DNA of 64,000 bases, taken from Vreelandella malpeensis. Its GTDB lineage: Bacteria; Pseudomonadota; Gammaproteobacteria; Pseudomonadales; Halomonadaceae. Position numbers and translations under genes: made by a program. The stretch's first letter is position 1, and the number at the start of each line of letters is the position of its first letter. Positions 28,502-37,817 of this stretch are shown here, piece by piece. The notes below the pieces were generated by a model. The model made no database searches and was not told the origin of the DNA. It saw only the letters and a program-made list of their open reading frames with translations. The stretch spans positions 62,001 through 126,000 of the forward strand of contig NZ_WHVL01000006.1 of assembly GCF_020622355.1 (NCBI RefSeq). The letters run 5' to 3'.

Positions 28502-31500
28502 CTAGCCGTTCGCCCGGTTATCTTCCTGCTCGTCCACCTCGTCGCGCTTGATGGAAAAGAACAGCGCGTAGAACACCGGCACGGCGATCAGCGTGAGGAG
28601 CGAGGCGAAGGCCAGGCCGCCCATGATGGTGATCGCCATGCTGTTGAAGAAGGCGTCCCAGAGCAGCGGAATCATTCCCAGAATGGTGGTCCCGGCGGCC
28701 AGGAACACCGGGCGCAGGCGGCTCACGCTTGCCTGGACGAGCGCGGTGAAGCGCGGCGTGCCTTCGTCGATCTGGGCGTCGATCTCGTCGACCAGCACGA
28801 TGGCGTTCTTCATCAGCATGCCCGAAAGGCTCAGCATGCCCAGAAGCGCGGTGAACGAGAAGGGCAGGCCCGTGAGCAGAAGCCCGATCACCACCCCGCA
28901 CACCGACATCGGCACCACTAACCAGACGATCAAGGGCTGGCGGAGCTTGCCGAACAGCAGAATCGAGGTCAGCACCATGATCAGAAAGCTCATCGGCAGC
29001 TGCTGGCCCAGCGAGGCCTGGGCATCTCCCGAATCCTCGTGCTCGCCGCCCCACTCGAGCCGGTAGCCCGGCGGAAGCTCGATCGCCTCGATCTCGGCGC
29101 GGATCTCATCGAAGGCCTGGGCGGCGGTGTAGCCCTCGCCGGGCTCGGCGCCCACGGTCAGGGTGCGCACTCGGTTGCGCCGCTTTATCAGCGCCTCTTC
29201 GCTTTGCGTCTCGAAGGCCTCCACCACCTGGCTGATGGGCACGAAGCGCTGCTGCGACTCGCTGTAGATCTGGCGATCGCTCAGGCGCGTCACGTCGTCG
29301 CGCTCGGCGTCGGGAGCGCGGGCGGTGATGGGAATCAGGTGCTCGCCTTCGCGATAGGTGCCCGCGCGCACGCCGGAGGAGGCGAAGGCCAGCGTCTGGG
29401 CGATATCCTCGCGGGTGACGCCGGCGATGCGCGCGCGCTGCTCGTTGATGACCGGCGCGACGACGAGTTCGCGTTGGCGCCAGTCGAGGCGCTCGTCGAT
29501 CAGGAAGGGGTTGGCGGCCATGCGCCGCTGGGCCTCGGCGGCGAGCTCGCGCAGCACCGCAGGCGACGGCCCCTGGAAGCGCGCCTCGATGTCGGCGCCA
29601 TCGCCGGGGCCGAACTGCAGCCGTTGGGTACGCACCTGGGCATTCGGATAGCGCTCGCTGAGTTCCTGGTAGAAGGTGCGGTCGAGCGCCGGAATGGCGT
29701 CGAGCTCATCGGTGCGAATGATGAACTGCGCGTAGGCGCTGTTGGGTTGCTCCGGCGAGTAGGTGAGCATGAAGCGCGTCGCGCCCCGGCCGACGAAGCT
29801 TGCCACCGACACCACGCCGTCGTGCTCGCGCAGGTACGCATCGATCTCCTCGACATCGCGCAGGGTGGCACGAATGTCCGTACCTTGGGGAAGCTCGTAG
29901 TTGACGAAGAAGATCGGCGTGCTCGAATCCGGAAAGAACGACTGCGGCACCAGCGTGAAGGCCCACATGCAGACCCCGGTGATCACCACCAAGGCCGCCA
30001 CGGTGAGCATGCGGATGCGCAGCGCCCCGAGCAGCAGCTTGCGGTAGATCCGGTAGACGAGCCCGCCGTAGCCATCCTCCTTTTGATCGCCGTCGTCGCG
30101 CTCGGCGTTTTCGCTCTCGCGTTGGCTCTCTGGTTCGCTCTCCTGTTCGTCCTCCTCGCCTTTCTTGCGCAGAAGGTAGTAGCCGAACAGCGGCGTGACG
30201 GTCAGCGCCAGCAGCCAGCTCAGCATCAAAGAAACCAGGATCACCACAAACAGCGAGAACATGAACTCGCCGGTCACGTCATCGGAAAGCCCGATGCCGG
30301 CAAACGCCATGATGCCGATCAGCGTGGCGCCGAACAGTGGCATCTGGGCGCGCTTGGCCGCCGCGCTCGCCGCGCGCTTGGCCTTCTGGCCGTCTCGAAT
30401 GTTGGTCACCATGCCCTCGGCGACCACGATGGAGTTGTCGACCAGCATGCCCATGGCGATGATCAGCGCGCCAAGCGAAATGCGCTCCATCTCGATGTTG
30501 AAAAGCCCCATCACGAACAGCGTGCCGAGCACCGTGAGCAGCAGGGTGCTGCCCACCACCACGCCGATCTTCCAGCCCATGATCAGGCACAGCACGCCGA
30601 TCACGATGGCTACCGACATCGCCAGGTTGATCAGGAAGTCGTTGATCGCGTCGTTCACCACGTCGTGCTGCTCGTAAAGCGGGTGCAGCTCGACGCCGAG
30701 CGGAATGCGGCTTTGAAGCTCGTCCATCCGTGCCTCGACCGCCTCGCCGATCTCGATGATATTGGCAGTGGCGACCCCGGCGATGCCCAGCGTGAAGGCA
30801 GATTCGCCGTTGTAGAGCACCGCGTGGTCGGGGATCTCGGTGGGGGCGCGATAGACGGTGGCGATGTCCGCAAGCGCCACCTGCTCGGTGGTGCCGGGGC
30901 GGCCGATGCGGATCGACTCCAGCAGCGACGTGCTGTCGATGCTGGCGCGCGCCACGATGCGTACCTGGCGGTCGCCCACCCGCAGGGCCCCGGCGTCCTC
31001 CACCGCGTTCTCGGTCTGGATGGTGTTGATCACCTGATCGATGGGGATGCCCAGCGTCGTCAGGCGCTCGTTGGAGATATCGATGTAGATGCTCTCCTCG
31101 CGCTCGCCGGCGGAGGTGACCCGCGCCACCCCGGGCACCGCCAGCAGCTCGCGCTGCAGGAAGGTCGAGATGTCGCGGATCTCGCGGGTGGTGAAACCCT
31201 CGGCGGTCACCGCGTAGAAGAGCCCGTACACCTCGCCGAAGTCGTCGTTGACCTGGGAGCCAGCCACTCCCTGGGGCAGGTCCGCCTGGGCGTCGTTGAC
31301 CTTGCGGCGCAGCTCGTCCCAGATCTGGGGCAGCTCGTCGCTGCCGTAGGTATCCGCGATCTCGACCTGGATCTCCGAGCGCCCGGGCAGCGACTTGGAA
31401 TCCAGCACGTCGATCTGGGGCATTTCCTGGATCGCCCGCTCCAGGCGCTCGGTGACCTCCTCCTCGACCTCCTCGGCGGTGGCGCCGGGGTAGGGCGTAT

Positions 31501-31642
31501 TGACGATGGCGTAGGGAATGGTGAACGAGGGGTCCTCGAGCTTGCCGACGGTGTTGAACCCCCAGAGGCCGCCGAGCAGGCAGATCACCACGATCAGCCA
31601 GGTATTGATCGGCTTCTTGATCGAGCGTTTGGCGATATCCAT
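28502..31642 (-). CDS. RND efflux pump inner-membrane subunit
   Basis: 1046 aa proton-driven exporter of the AcrB/HAE family, forming a tripartite pump with the adjacent adaptor and outer-membrane factor. It begins MDIAKRSIKKPINTWLIVV and has the two-fold porter layout, with NTPYPGATAEEVEEEVTE in the first half. TM4 reads GMLVDNSIVVAEG: only one of the two AcrB proton-relay aspartates is kept, the second being Asn. TM10 retains Lys in GMLMKNAIVLVDE. An acidic linker rich in Glu/Asp/Ser lies near residues 490-525 at the centre. It starts 8 bases after the adaptor. Substrate unknown. Confidence 0.93.
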   Translation of the reverse strand: MDIAKRSIKKPINTWLIVVICLLGGLWGFNTVGKLEDPSFTIPYAIVNTPYPGATAEEVEEEVTERLERAIQEMPQIDVLDSKSLPGRSEIQVEIADTYGSDELPQIWDELRRKVNDAQADLPQGVAGSQVNDDFGEVYGLFYAVTAEGFTTREIRDISTFLQRELLAVPGVARVTSAGEREESIYIDISNERLTTLGIPIDQVINTIQTENAVEDAGALRVGDRQVRIVARASIDSTSLLESIRIGRPGTTEQVALADIATVYRAPTEIPDHAVLYNGESAFTLGIAGVATANIIEIGEAVEARMDELQSRIPLGVELHPLYEQHDVVNDAINDFLINLAMSVAIVIGVLCLIMGWKIGVVVGSTLLLTVLGTLFVMGLFNIEMERISLGALIIAMGMLVDNSIVVAEGMVTNIRDGQKAKRAASAAAKRAQMPLFGATLIGIMAFAGIGLSDDVTGEFMFSLFVVILVSLMLSWLLALTVTPLFGYYLLRKKGEEDEQESEPESQRESENAERDDGDQKEDGYGGLVYRIYRKLLLGALRIRMLTVAALVVITGVCMWAFTLVPQSFFPDSSTPIFFVNYELPQGTDIRATLRDVEEIDAYLREHDGVVSVASFVGRGATRFMLTYSPEQPNSAYAQFIIRTDELDAIPALDRTFYQELSERYPNAQVRTQRLQFGPGDGADIEARFQGPSPAVLRELAAEAQRRMAANPFLIDERLDWRQRELVVAPVINEQRARIAGVTREDIAQTLAFASSGVRAGTYREGEHLIPITARAPDAERDDVTRLSDRQIYSESQQRFVPISQVVEAFETQSEEALIKRRNRVRTLTVGAEPGEGYTAAQAFDEIRAEIEAIELPPGYRLEWGGEHEDSGDAQASLGQQLPMSFLIMVLTSILLFGKLRQPLIVWLVVPMSVCGVVIGLLLTGLPFSFTALLGMLSLSGMLMKNAIVLVDEIDAQIDEGTPRFTALVQASVSRLRPVFLAAGTTILGMIPLLWDAFFNSMAITIMGGLAFASLLTLIAVPVFYALFFSIKRDEVDEQEDNRANG

Positions 31643-31650
31643 AAAGCCCC

Positions 31651-32709
31651 CTACAGCGCAGCGTCGAGCGGCTTGACGCGCATGCCGTCACGCAGCCTAT
31701 GAGCGCCGGCAGCCACCACCTGGGCGCCGGCCTCGATACCGGCGGTGATCATGACGCGATCTTCCAGCGTTTCGCCCACGCTCACCGTGCGCGGGGTGAC
31801 CACGCCGTCCTCCGGGTCGAACACCCAGACCCGGAAATCGCCCGCCTCGTCGTTGTCCAGGGCGCTGGCCGGCAGGGTGATCAGCGGGGTGTCGACGGTC
31901 TCCTCGAGCTCGAGATGGACCGTGGCCGTGGTGCCGGGCAGGGCGATCAGCGCAGCCTCGCTCGCCGGCGCGAACTCGACCTCGTAGGTCTGGGCCACCT
32001 CGTCGGGTTCGGTGGCGTGCTCGCGGTACGCAAGCGGTATGCGCTCGCCGGGGAGCGTGGCGATCTCGGCCTCGGCGCGAAAGCGCCGCCCGCCGTCGAG
32101 ATGCTGCATCAACGCCTGGGGCACGTTGAAGCGGATGCGCAGCTCCGAGATATCCTGGATACGCACCACTTCGGTGTTGGGCGGCACCGTGGTGTAGTTC
32201 TCCACCAGGCGTCTTGCGATTAGTGCGTCGAAGGGGGCGACGAGGGTGGTGTAGGCGAGCTCCTGGCGGGCGCTGTCGAGCTGGGTGTCAGCGCGGTTGA
32301 ACTCCGCCACGGCGGCGTCCAGCGCGGCCTGGGACGCCGCGCCCTGGGCGCGCAGGGTGCGCTGGCGATCCAGGTTGCGCCGCGCCTGCTCGTGATCCGC
32401 CTCGGCGGCGCGCACCTGGAGCCGGTAGTCGGTCTGGTCGAGCCGGGCGATCAGCTCGCCTTCGCCGATGACAGCACCCTGGATCGCGGGAAACTCGTCG
32501 ATGCGCCCACCGACCTGAAAGGCGTAGTCGACGGTGCTGCGCGCCTCCACCCGGCCGACGAAGCGGCGCCCGGGGTAGACCGACGGCTGGGTCGCCTCGA
32601 CCAGCTTGACCACCTGGGCGGGCGGGTCCTGGGGTTCTTCGTCATCCCCGCAGCCAGCGAGCACCAGCGGCACCATCCAGGCGAATATCCATGCGAAAAC
32701 CGGCCTCAT
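31651..32709 (-). CDS. RND periplasmic adaptor lipoprotein (membrane fusion protein)
   Basis: 352 aa. A lipoprotein signal is seen (MVPLVLAGC, lipobox LAGC). Barrel-sandwich half-motifs FVGRVEARSTVDYAFQVGGRI and YTTLVAPFDALIARRLVENYTTV flank an alpha-helical hairpin (ADHEQARRNLDRQRTL). It links the RND pump to the outer-membrane factor. It is first in the operon with the RND gene, and divergent from the OprM-like gene over a palindromic operator. Confidence 0.92.
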   Translation of the reverse strand: MRPVFAWIFAWMVPLVLAGCGDDEEPQDPPAQVVKLVEATQPSVYPGRRFVGRVEARSTVDYAFQVGGRIDEFPAIQGAVIGEGELIARLDQTDYRLQVRAAEADHEQARRNLDRQRTLRAQGAASQAALDAAVAEFNRADTQLDSARQELAYTTLVAPFDALIARRLVENYTTVPPNTEVVRIQDISELRIRFNVPQALMQHLDGGRRFRAEAEIATLPGERIPLAYREHATEPDEVAQTYEVEFAPASEAALIALPGTTATVHLELEETVDTPLITLPASALDNDEAGDFRVWVFDPEDGVVTPRTVSVGETLEDRVMITAGIEAGAQVVAAGAHRLRDGMRVKPLDAAL

Positions 32710-32764
32710 CCAAGCCTCCCTGCTTGTGAATCGACACTGTTTAGTAAAGCGTGTCGTTATAGAA

Positions 32765-32786
32765 GCTACCTACTATAGTAGGTAGC
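32765..32786. promoter_or_regulatory. Perfect 22-bp palindrome, likely efflux repressor operator
   Basis: Arm GCTACCTACTA is followed directly by its exact reverse complement. It lies between the divergent adaptor and outer-membrane-factor genes, about 55 bases from the former and 105 from the latter. Size and symmetry suit a TetR- or MarR-type repressor, but no such gene is adjacent. Confidence 0.7.
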
Positions 32787-32890
32787 CGGGAGTGTGACGA
32801 ACAGTCGTTTAAAATCGCCCGGGGCCGCCTCGCAACCGCCGCGCGCCGAGGCCTCGCCCGGGAAGACAAACGGGCAGACAAGGAGCATCG

Positions 32891-34348
32891 ATGTACAAGG
32901 GACGTAACCCACGCCGCCTTCTCGGCCTGGCCTGCGCGGTTTTTCTGAGCGGCTGCGCCGTGGGGCCGGATTACCAGCGCCCGGCGCTCGCGCTGCCGGA
33001 TACCTTGCCCGCTCAGGTCACGCTCAGCGGCGCCGAGCGTCAGGCGTGGCGTCACTGGTGGCGCCAGTTCCAGGATCCGCATCTCGATGCCCTGGTCGAG
33101 CGCGCCACCGACGACAACCTGGAGCTCGCCGTGCAGCTCGGTCGCATTCGCCAGGCGCGTGCTCAGCTCGGTTTTGCCGACGCCGAACGCTACCCGAGCA
33201 TTGGCTACCAGCTCGAGGCCAACCGTGAGCGCACCCCGGGCGCGTCGATTCCCATCGATATCGACCCGGTGCAGGACCTGATCACCTCGACCAACGATCA
33301 GTTCTCGCTGGCGGGCAGTCTCGAGTACGAGTTGGACCTGTGGGGGCGGCTCGCTCGCCAGCGCGAGGCGGCGCTGGCCACCTTCAACGAAAGCGTGTTC
33401 GCCCGGGACGCCGCCGAGATCGGCGTGATCGCCGACGTGGTCACCACCTATTTCGATCTCAAGAGCGCCGAGGCCCAGCAGCGCATCCTCGAGCAGACCG
33501 AAACCACCTACCAGGAAACCTTCCGCCTGCAGAAGCTGCGTTTCGACGTCGGCGACATCAGCGAGCTCGCCTTTCGCCAGGCCGAAGCCGAGTGGGCCGG
33601 GGTGAAAAGCGAGCTGCCCCAGGTCACCCGCCAGGTGGAAACCCTCAAGGGAGCGCTGGCAATATTGGTCGGCATGACCCCGCGCGAGCTGATGACGACC
33701 CTCGACTACGGCGATACCGCCCTCACCGAGATCGCCGAGCCCCAGCGCCTGCCGGGCCTTCTACCCTCGGAGCTCTTGCAGCGCCGCCCGGACATTCGCG
33801 CCGCCGAGGCGACGCTGATCGCCGCCAACGCCCAGGTGGGCGTGGCCGAGGCAGCGCGGCTGCCGTCGCTCAACTTGAACGCCTCGATCGCCAGTGTCGC
33901 CGCAAACTCGAGCGACCTGTTCACCGACAACGCCCGCGCCTGGGGGCTGGGCGCCTCGATCGTCGGCCCGCTGCTGGACTTCGGCCGCACCCGCGCCAAC
34001 GTCGAAAGCGCCCAGGCCCAGGTGGAGCAGGCCGAGGCCCAGTACCGGCTGACGGTGCTCACCGCCTTCAACGAAGTGCGCGATGCGCTCAACAACTACA
34101 CCCTGAGCGAACAGCGCATCGAGGCCGTGGAAGCGCAGCTCGCGGCGATCGAGCGGGCGCGCGACCTGGCCGTGCTGACCTACGACCAGGGCCAGAGCAG
34201 CATGCTCGAGCGCCTGGACGCCGAGCGCTCGCTGCTCTCCGCCCGCCTCGACCGAGCCGCGGTTCAAAACGAGCGGCTGACGGCGCTGGCGACTTTGTTC
34301 AAGGCGCTGGGTGGCGGCTGGGAGGAGCGCGCCGTGGCGGCGCGCTAG
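32891..34348 (+). CDS. OprM/NodT-type outer-membrane efflux lipoprotein
   Basis: 485 aa TolC-superfamily channel. Lipobox LSGC at about residue 20 (AVFLSGCAVGPDYQRP), the typical NodT start, then YWRQF-like WWRQFQDPHLDALVERA and two outer-membrane efflux repeats, the second with QRRPDIRAAEATLIAANAQVG and PLLDFGRTRANVESA. It is divergent from the adaptor/RND pair, completing one pump. AAGGAGC precedes the ATG. Confidence 0.93.
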   Translation: MYKGRNPRRLLGLACAVFLSGCAVGPDYQRPALALPDTLPAQVTLSGAERQAWRHWWRQFQDPHLDALVERATDDNLELAVQLGRIRQARAQLGFADAERYPSIGYQLEANRERTPGASIPIDIDPVQDLITSTNDQFSLAGSLEYELDLWGRLARQREAALATFNESVFARDAAEIGVIADVVTTYFDLKSAEAQQRILEQTETTYQETFRLQKLRFDVGDISELAFRQAEAEWAGVKSELPQVTRQVETLKGALAILVGMTPRELMTTLDYGDTALTEIAEPQRLPGLLPSELLQRRPDIRAAEATLIAANAQVGVAEAARLPSLNLNASIASVAANSSDLFTDNARAWGLGASIVGPLLDFGRTRANVESAQAQVEQAEAQYRLTVLTAFNEVRDALNNYTLSEQRIEAVEAQLAAIERARDLAVLTYDQGQSSMLERLDAERSLLSARLDRAAVQNERLTALATLFKALGGGWEERAVAAR

Positions 34349-34394
34349 CGGCCGCAAGGCGGTGAAATCGCGCAGCCGAGAGCCAAGCCGGTAA

Positions 34395-34416
34395 AGCTCT
34401 GTTACTATCCAGAGCT
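34395..34416 (+). terminator. Hairpin between the efflux lipoprotein gene and cobT
   Basis: AGCTCTG / CAGAGCT stem with an 8-base loop in the 107-base gap. No T-run; the role is uncertain and it could instead sit in the cobT leader. Confidence 0.3.
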
Positions 34417-34455
34417 ACTTAACCGCTTGTTTTCCCGCTGTCCGCCGGAGCCGCC

Positions 34456-35490
34456 ATGCACGACGTCATCGCTCGCATCGAACCCGTCGATTTCCGGATG
34501 GGTCAGCGGGCGCAAGCCTACCTCGATACCCTCACCAAACCCCCGGGCAGCCTTGGCCGCCTCGAGGCGCTGGCCGTCTCGCTGTGCCAGATCGGCGATA
34601 CCCTGGCGCCCCGGGTCGACCCGCCTGGCGTGATCGTCTTCGCCGCAGACCACGGCGTGGCCGAGGAGGGCGTCTCCGCCTTTCCCCAGGAAGTGACCGC
34701 GCAGATGGTGGCCAACTTCGCCCGCGGCGGCGCAGCGATCAACGCCTTCGCCCGCCAGGTGGGCGCGCGCATGGAAGTGGTCGACGTGGGCGTGGCAGGC
34801 GTGGTTCGCGTCCCCGGGGTGATCGATGCCAAGGTGCGCGCCGGCACACGCAACTTCCTGCACGAAGACGCCATGACCGAGGCCGAAGCGCTCCAGGCGA
34901 TGCGCGCCGGCGCCCTGGCCGTCGAGCGCGCGCGGGCCGCAGGTTGCCACAGCGTGATCCTCGGTGAGATGGGTATCGCCAACACCACCGCCAGCAGCGC
35001 CGTGCTGGCGGCGCTGCTGAATCATCCGGTGGCGGCGCTGGTCGGTGCGGGCACCGGCATTGCCCGGGAGCGGCTGGCCCACAAGATCGCGGTGATCGAA
35101 CGGGCGCTCGCGGCGCGCGGCTGCGGGCGCGAGCCCGCGCGGGTGCTGGCGGCGCTGGGCGGGCTGGAGCTTGCCGCCATGGTCGGCGGCTTTCTGGCGG
35201 CGGCGGCTCATCGGCTGCCTGCCGTGGTCGATGGCTTCATCGCGAGCGTTGCGGCGCTGGTCGCCGTGCGGCTATGCCCGGCGGCGCGAGCGTACCTGGT
35301 GTTCGGCCACCGCTCGGCGGAGCCCGGCCACGCGCACGCCCTCGAGGCGCTGGAGGCGATACCACTGCTGGCGCTCGACATGCGCCTGGGCGAGGGCAGC
35401 GGGGCGGCGCTGGCGTTTCCGCTGCTGAGGGCCGCCTGCGCGATGCTGCGCGACATGGCCACCTTCGACGCCGCCGGGGTCGCGCGCTAG
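34456..35490 (+). CDS. cobT: Nicotinate-nucleotide--dimethylbenzimidazole phosphoribosyltransferase
   Basis: Makes alpha-ribazole phosphate for the lower ligand of cobalamin. 344 aa. It shows LTKPPGSLGRLEALAVSLCQ, VFAADHGVAEEGVSAFPQEVT, GEMGIANTTASSAVLAAL, GTGIA and the catalytic-Glu segment RLGEGSGAALAFPLL near the C-terminus. It is first of a cluster cobT-cbiB-cobU-cobS-cobC with overlapping ends. Confidence 0.95.
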   Translation: MHDVIARIEPVDFRMGQRAQAYLDTLTKPPGSLGRLEALAVSLCQIGDTLAPRVDPPGVIVFAADHGVAEEGVSAFPQEVTAQMVANFARGGAAINAFARQVGARMEVVDVGVAGVVRVPGVIDAKVRAGTRNFLHEDAMTEAEALQAMRAGALAVERARAAGCHSVILGEMGIANTTASSAVLAALLNHPVAALVGAGTGIARERLAHKIAVIERALAARGCGREPARVLAALGGLELAAMVGGFLAAAAHRLPAVVDGFIASVAALVAVRLCPAARAYLVFGHRSAEPGHAHALEALEAIPLLALDMRLGEGSGAALAFPLLRAACAMLRDMATFDAAGVAR

Positions 35491-36458
35491 TGCCAGTGGG
35501 GCTCGTGCTCGGCGCGGTCGCGATCGACCTGATGATCGGCGACCCGCGCCGGCTGCCGCACCCGGTGGTGGGCATGGGCAGAGGGATCACCTTTCTAGAA
35601 GCGCGGCTCAATCGAGGCACGGCTCTTGCCCGGCGGCTGACCGGCGCGCTTACCACCCTCCTGGTGGTTGGCGGAGTGTTCGGGATTGCGACACTGACGC
35701 TCTGGCTGCTGGCCATGATCCACCCCTGGCTTCGTCTGGTCGCGGAGCTCTGGCTGCTCTCGACCACTCTGGCGATCAAGGGCCTGGCCGAGGCCGGGCG
35801 GGCGGTGGCGGCGCCGCTGGCGCGGGGTGATCTCGAGACTGCCCGCGCCGCGCTTGCGATGATCGTCGGGCGCGACACCCAGCACCTCGATGAAGGCGAG
35901 ATCACTCGCGGCGCGGTCGAGACCGTCGCCGAGAACAGCGTCGACGGCATCACCTCGCCGCTTTTCTACGCCTTGATCGGCGGCGCGCCGCTGGCGCTGG
36001 CCTACAAGGCGGTGAATACCCTGGACTCCATGGTCGGCTACAGGAACGCGCGCTTTGCGGATTTCGGCTTCGCCTCGGCGAAGCTCGACGATCTCGCCAA
36101 CTGGCTCCCGGCGCGGCTGACCGCCGTTTGCCTCTGGGCGGCGGGGGCGCTGGTCAACGCTTTCACCCCGGCGCGGCTGGCAGTGGCCGGCGCCTTCACC
36201 CACACCCGGCGCGAGGCGCCGCGCCACCCGAGCCCCAACGCCGGCTGGCCGGAGGCGATCGTCGCCTGGCTGCTGCAGGTGCGCCTGGGCGGGTGCAACA
36301 CCTACCAGGGCGTGGCGTCGCTGCGCGCCACCCTCGGCCCCGGTCGGGTGGCGTTGGAGGCGGCCCATATCGAGGCTACCCTCTTGCTGGTGCATCTCGC
36401 CTGGGGGCTTTTTCTGACCATGATGCTCGCGCTGGGCGCGGCGGGAGGGGCGCTGTGA
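35490..36458 (+). CDS. cbiB: Adenosylcobinamide-phosphate synthase CbiB/CobD
   Basis: Membrane enzyme attaching the aminopropanol arm to adenosylcobyrate. 322 aa. Motifs AIDLMIGDPRRLPHPVVGMG, ETVAENSVDGITSPLFYALIGG, KAVNTLDSMVGYRN and SPNAGWPEA, with several hydrophobic helices. I take the GTG that overlaps the cobT stop (TAGTG) as start; a second GTG two codons on is possible. The upstream extension of the frame only reads through cobT. Confidence 0.93.
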   Translation: MPVGLVLGAVAIDLMIGDPRRLPHPVVGMGRGITFLEARLNRGTALARRLTGALTTLLVVGGVFGIATLTLWLLAMIHPWLRLVAELWLLSTTLAIKGLAEAGRAVAAPLARGDLETARAALAMIVGRDTQHLDEGEITRGAVETVAENSVDGITSPLFYALIGGAPLALAYKAVNTLDSMVGYRNARFADFGFASAKLDDLANWLPARLTAVCLWAAGALVNAFTPARLAVAGAFTHTRREAPRHPSPNAGWPEAIVAWLLQVRLGGCNTYQGVASLRATLGPGRVALEAAHIEATLLLVHLAWGLFLTMMLALGAAGGAL

Positions 36459-36513
36459 ATGCTGCAAAAAAGTGCGGTGCGCACCGAGGCGCGACTGAGC
36501 ACAAGGTGCATCC

Positions 36514-37059
36514 ATGATCGTCTTCGTCGGCGGCGGCGCGCGCTCGGGCAAGTCGCGCCTGGCGGAGTCGCTCACCCTCGAGGCCGCGCCCGGGCGCTGC
36601 TACTACATGGCCACGGCGAGCCACAGCGACGACGAGATGAGAGAGCGCATCGAGCGCCACCAGGCTCGCCGCGACGAGCGCTGGGTCACCCTCGAGGCGC
36701 CGCTGGACTTCGAGGAGGCGCTGGCGACGATTCCTCGCAACAAGGCCGTGCTGCTGGACTGCCTGACGCTCTGGGCGAGCCAGCTTCTGTTCGCCGCCGA
36801 GCTTTCGGAAGACGAGGGCGTGGCGCGGCTCGAAAAGCTTTTGCGTGAGGCGCGCCGGCGTGGCCTAAGCCTGGTCGTCGTCTCCAACGACCTCAACGAG
36901 GCGCTGCTGCCGGACGACCCGGTGGTCTGGCGGTTCGTCGCGTTCCTGCAGCGCCTGCACCGGGTGCTCGCCCGCGAGGCGGATTCGGTGATCGAAGTGG
37001 TGGCTGGCCACGGCATCGAGTGGAAACCACGCGGCGCGTCCAAACAGGAGGCCCCGTGA
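36514..37059 (+). CDS. cobU: Adenosylcobinamide kinase/guanylyltransferase CobU (variant)
   Basis: 181 aa. It has the P-loop VGGGARSGKSRLAES and ERIERHQARR, with the His that is guanylylated in CobU, and LLDCLTLWASQLLF. The usual downstream segment NEVG-G-VP..R.FRD..G..NQ is replaced by SNDLNEALLPDDPVVWRFV, so part of the nucleotide site looks altered. A second, shorter CobU-like gene at 38362 keeps that segment. Expected reactions: phosphorylation of adenosylcobinamide and GMP transfer. It is 55 bases after cbiB, and its stop overlaps the cobS GTG. Confidence 0.85.
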   Translation: MIVFVGGGARSGKSRLAESLTLEAAPGRCYYMATASHSDDEMRERIERHQARRDERWVTLEAPLDFEEALATIPRNKAVLLDCLTLWASQLLFAAELSEDEGVARLEKLLREARRRGLSLVVVSNDLNEALLPDDPVVWRFVAFLQRLHRVLAREADSVIEVVAGHGIEWKPRGASKQEAP

Positions 37060-37817
37060 AGAGTGCGCTATACGGCCTCGTGCTGGCCTTCCAGTTTCTG
37101 ACCCGCCTGCCACTCCCCCTTGAATGCCCGTGGAACGCGGCGACCCGGCGCTGGGCGCTCAGAGCCTACCCGCTGGTCGGGCTTGGTATCGGCGCGCTGC
37201 TGGCGCTCGCTGCCTGGGGGCTCGGACAGCTGGCGCTGCCGACGCCGCTGGTGGCCCTTGCGCTCTTGAGCCTGTGGGTCGCGCTGTCTGGCGGGCTGCA
37301 CCTGGACGGCGTGATGGACCTGGCCGATGCCTTGGGCAGCAATCAGCCCCTCGAGCGGCGCCTCGAGATCATGAAGGACCCCCAGGTGGGCAGCTTCGGC
37401 CTCTTGGCGCTGGTCTTTCTGCTGGCCTGGAAGGGAGCGCTGCTATGGGCCTTCGTGGAGTATCACGTTCCACTTGTGTGGCTTTTCGCGCTGCCCGCCA
37501 TCGCCCGCTGCATGGGCGGGGCGTTTTTGGTGCTCGGCCCCTGCCTGCGCCCGGCGGGGATGGCCTACAGCGCGCGGCGCTCGGTCGGTAACCGTGATGT
37601 GGCGCTGTCGCTTGTGCCGGTTCTCGCGGCGGCGCTGTTCACACCCGCTCTGGCGCTGTGGCTACTGGTCGCGGCGCTGTTCACCGCGCTCTACCGAGTC
37701 GCCGTGCTGCGCGCCTTTAAGGGCATCAACGGCGACATGGTGGGCGCCTTGATAGAAGGAGGAGAACTTTGGCTACTGCTCACGATGTGGAGCTTCTGGT
37801 GGTTCGCCACGGCATAA
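37056..37817 (+). CDS. cobS: Adenosylcobinamide-GDP ribazoletransferase
   Basis: Joins adenosylcobinamide-GDP and alpha-ribazole (phosphate) to form the cobalamin nucleotide loop, in the inner membrane. 253 aa with multiple helices. Motifs FQFLTRLPLPL, GGLHLDGVMDLADALGS, IMKDPQVGSFGLLAL and KGINGDMVGALIEGGE. The GTG at 37056 overlaps the cobU stop (GTGA) and is preceded by AGGAGG. Confidence 0.94.
   Translation: MKSALYGLVLAFQFLTRLPLPLECPWNAATRRWALRAYPLVGLGIGALLALAAWGLGQLALPTPLVALALLSLWVALSGGLHLDGVMDLADALGSNQPLERRLEIMKDPQVGSFGLLALVFLLAWKGALLWAFVEYHVPLVWLFALPAIARCMGGAFLVLGPCLRPAGMAYSARRSVGNRDVALSLVPVLAAALFTPALALWLLVAALFTALYRVAVLRAFKGINGDMVGALIEGGELWLLLTMWSFWWFATA

Noticed and set aside
29039-31702. 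887-codon open frame opposite the RND gene
   Set aside because: It is an antisense shadow caused by high GC; the product is rich in His/Arg/Gly with no domain, while the minus-strand RND protein is fully conserved.
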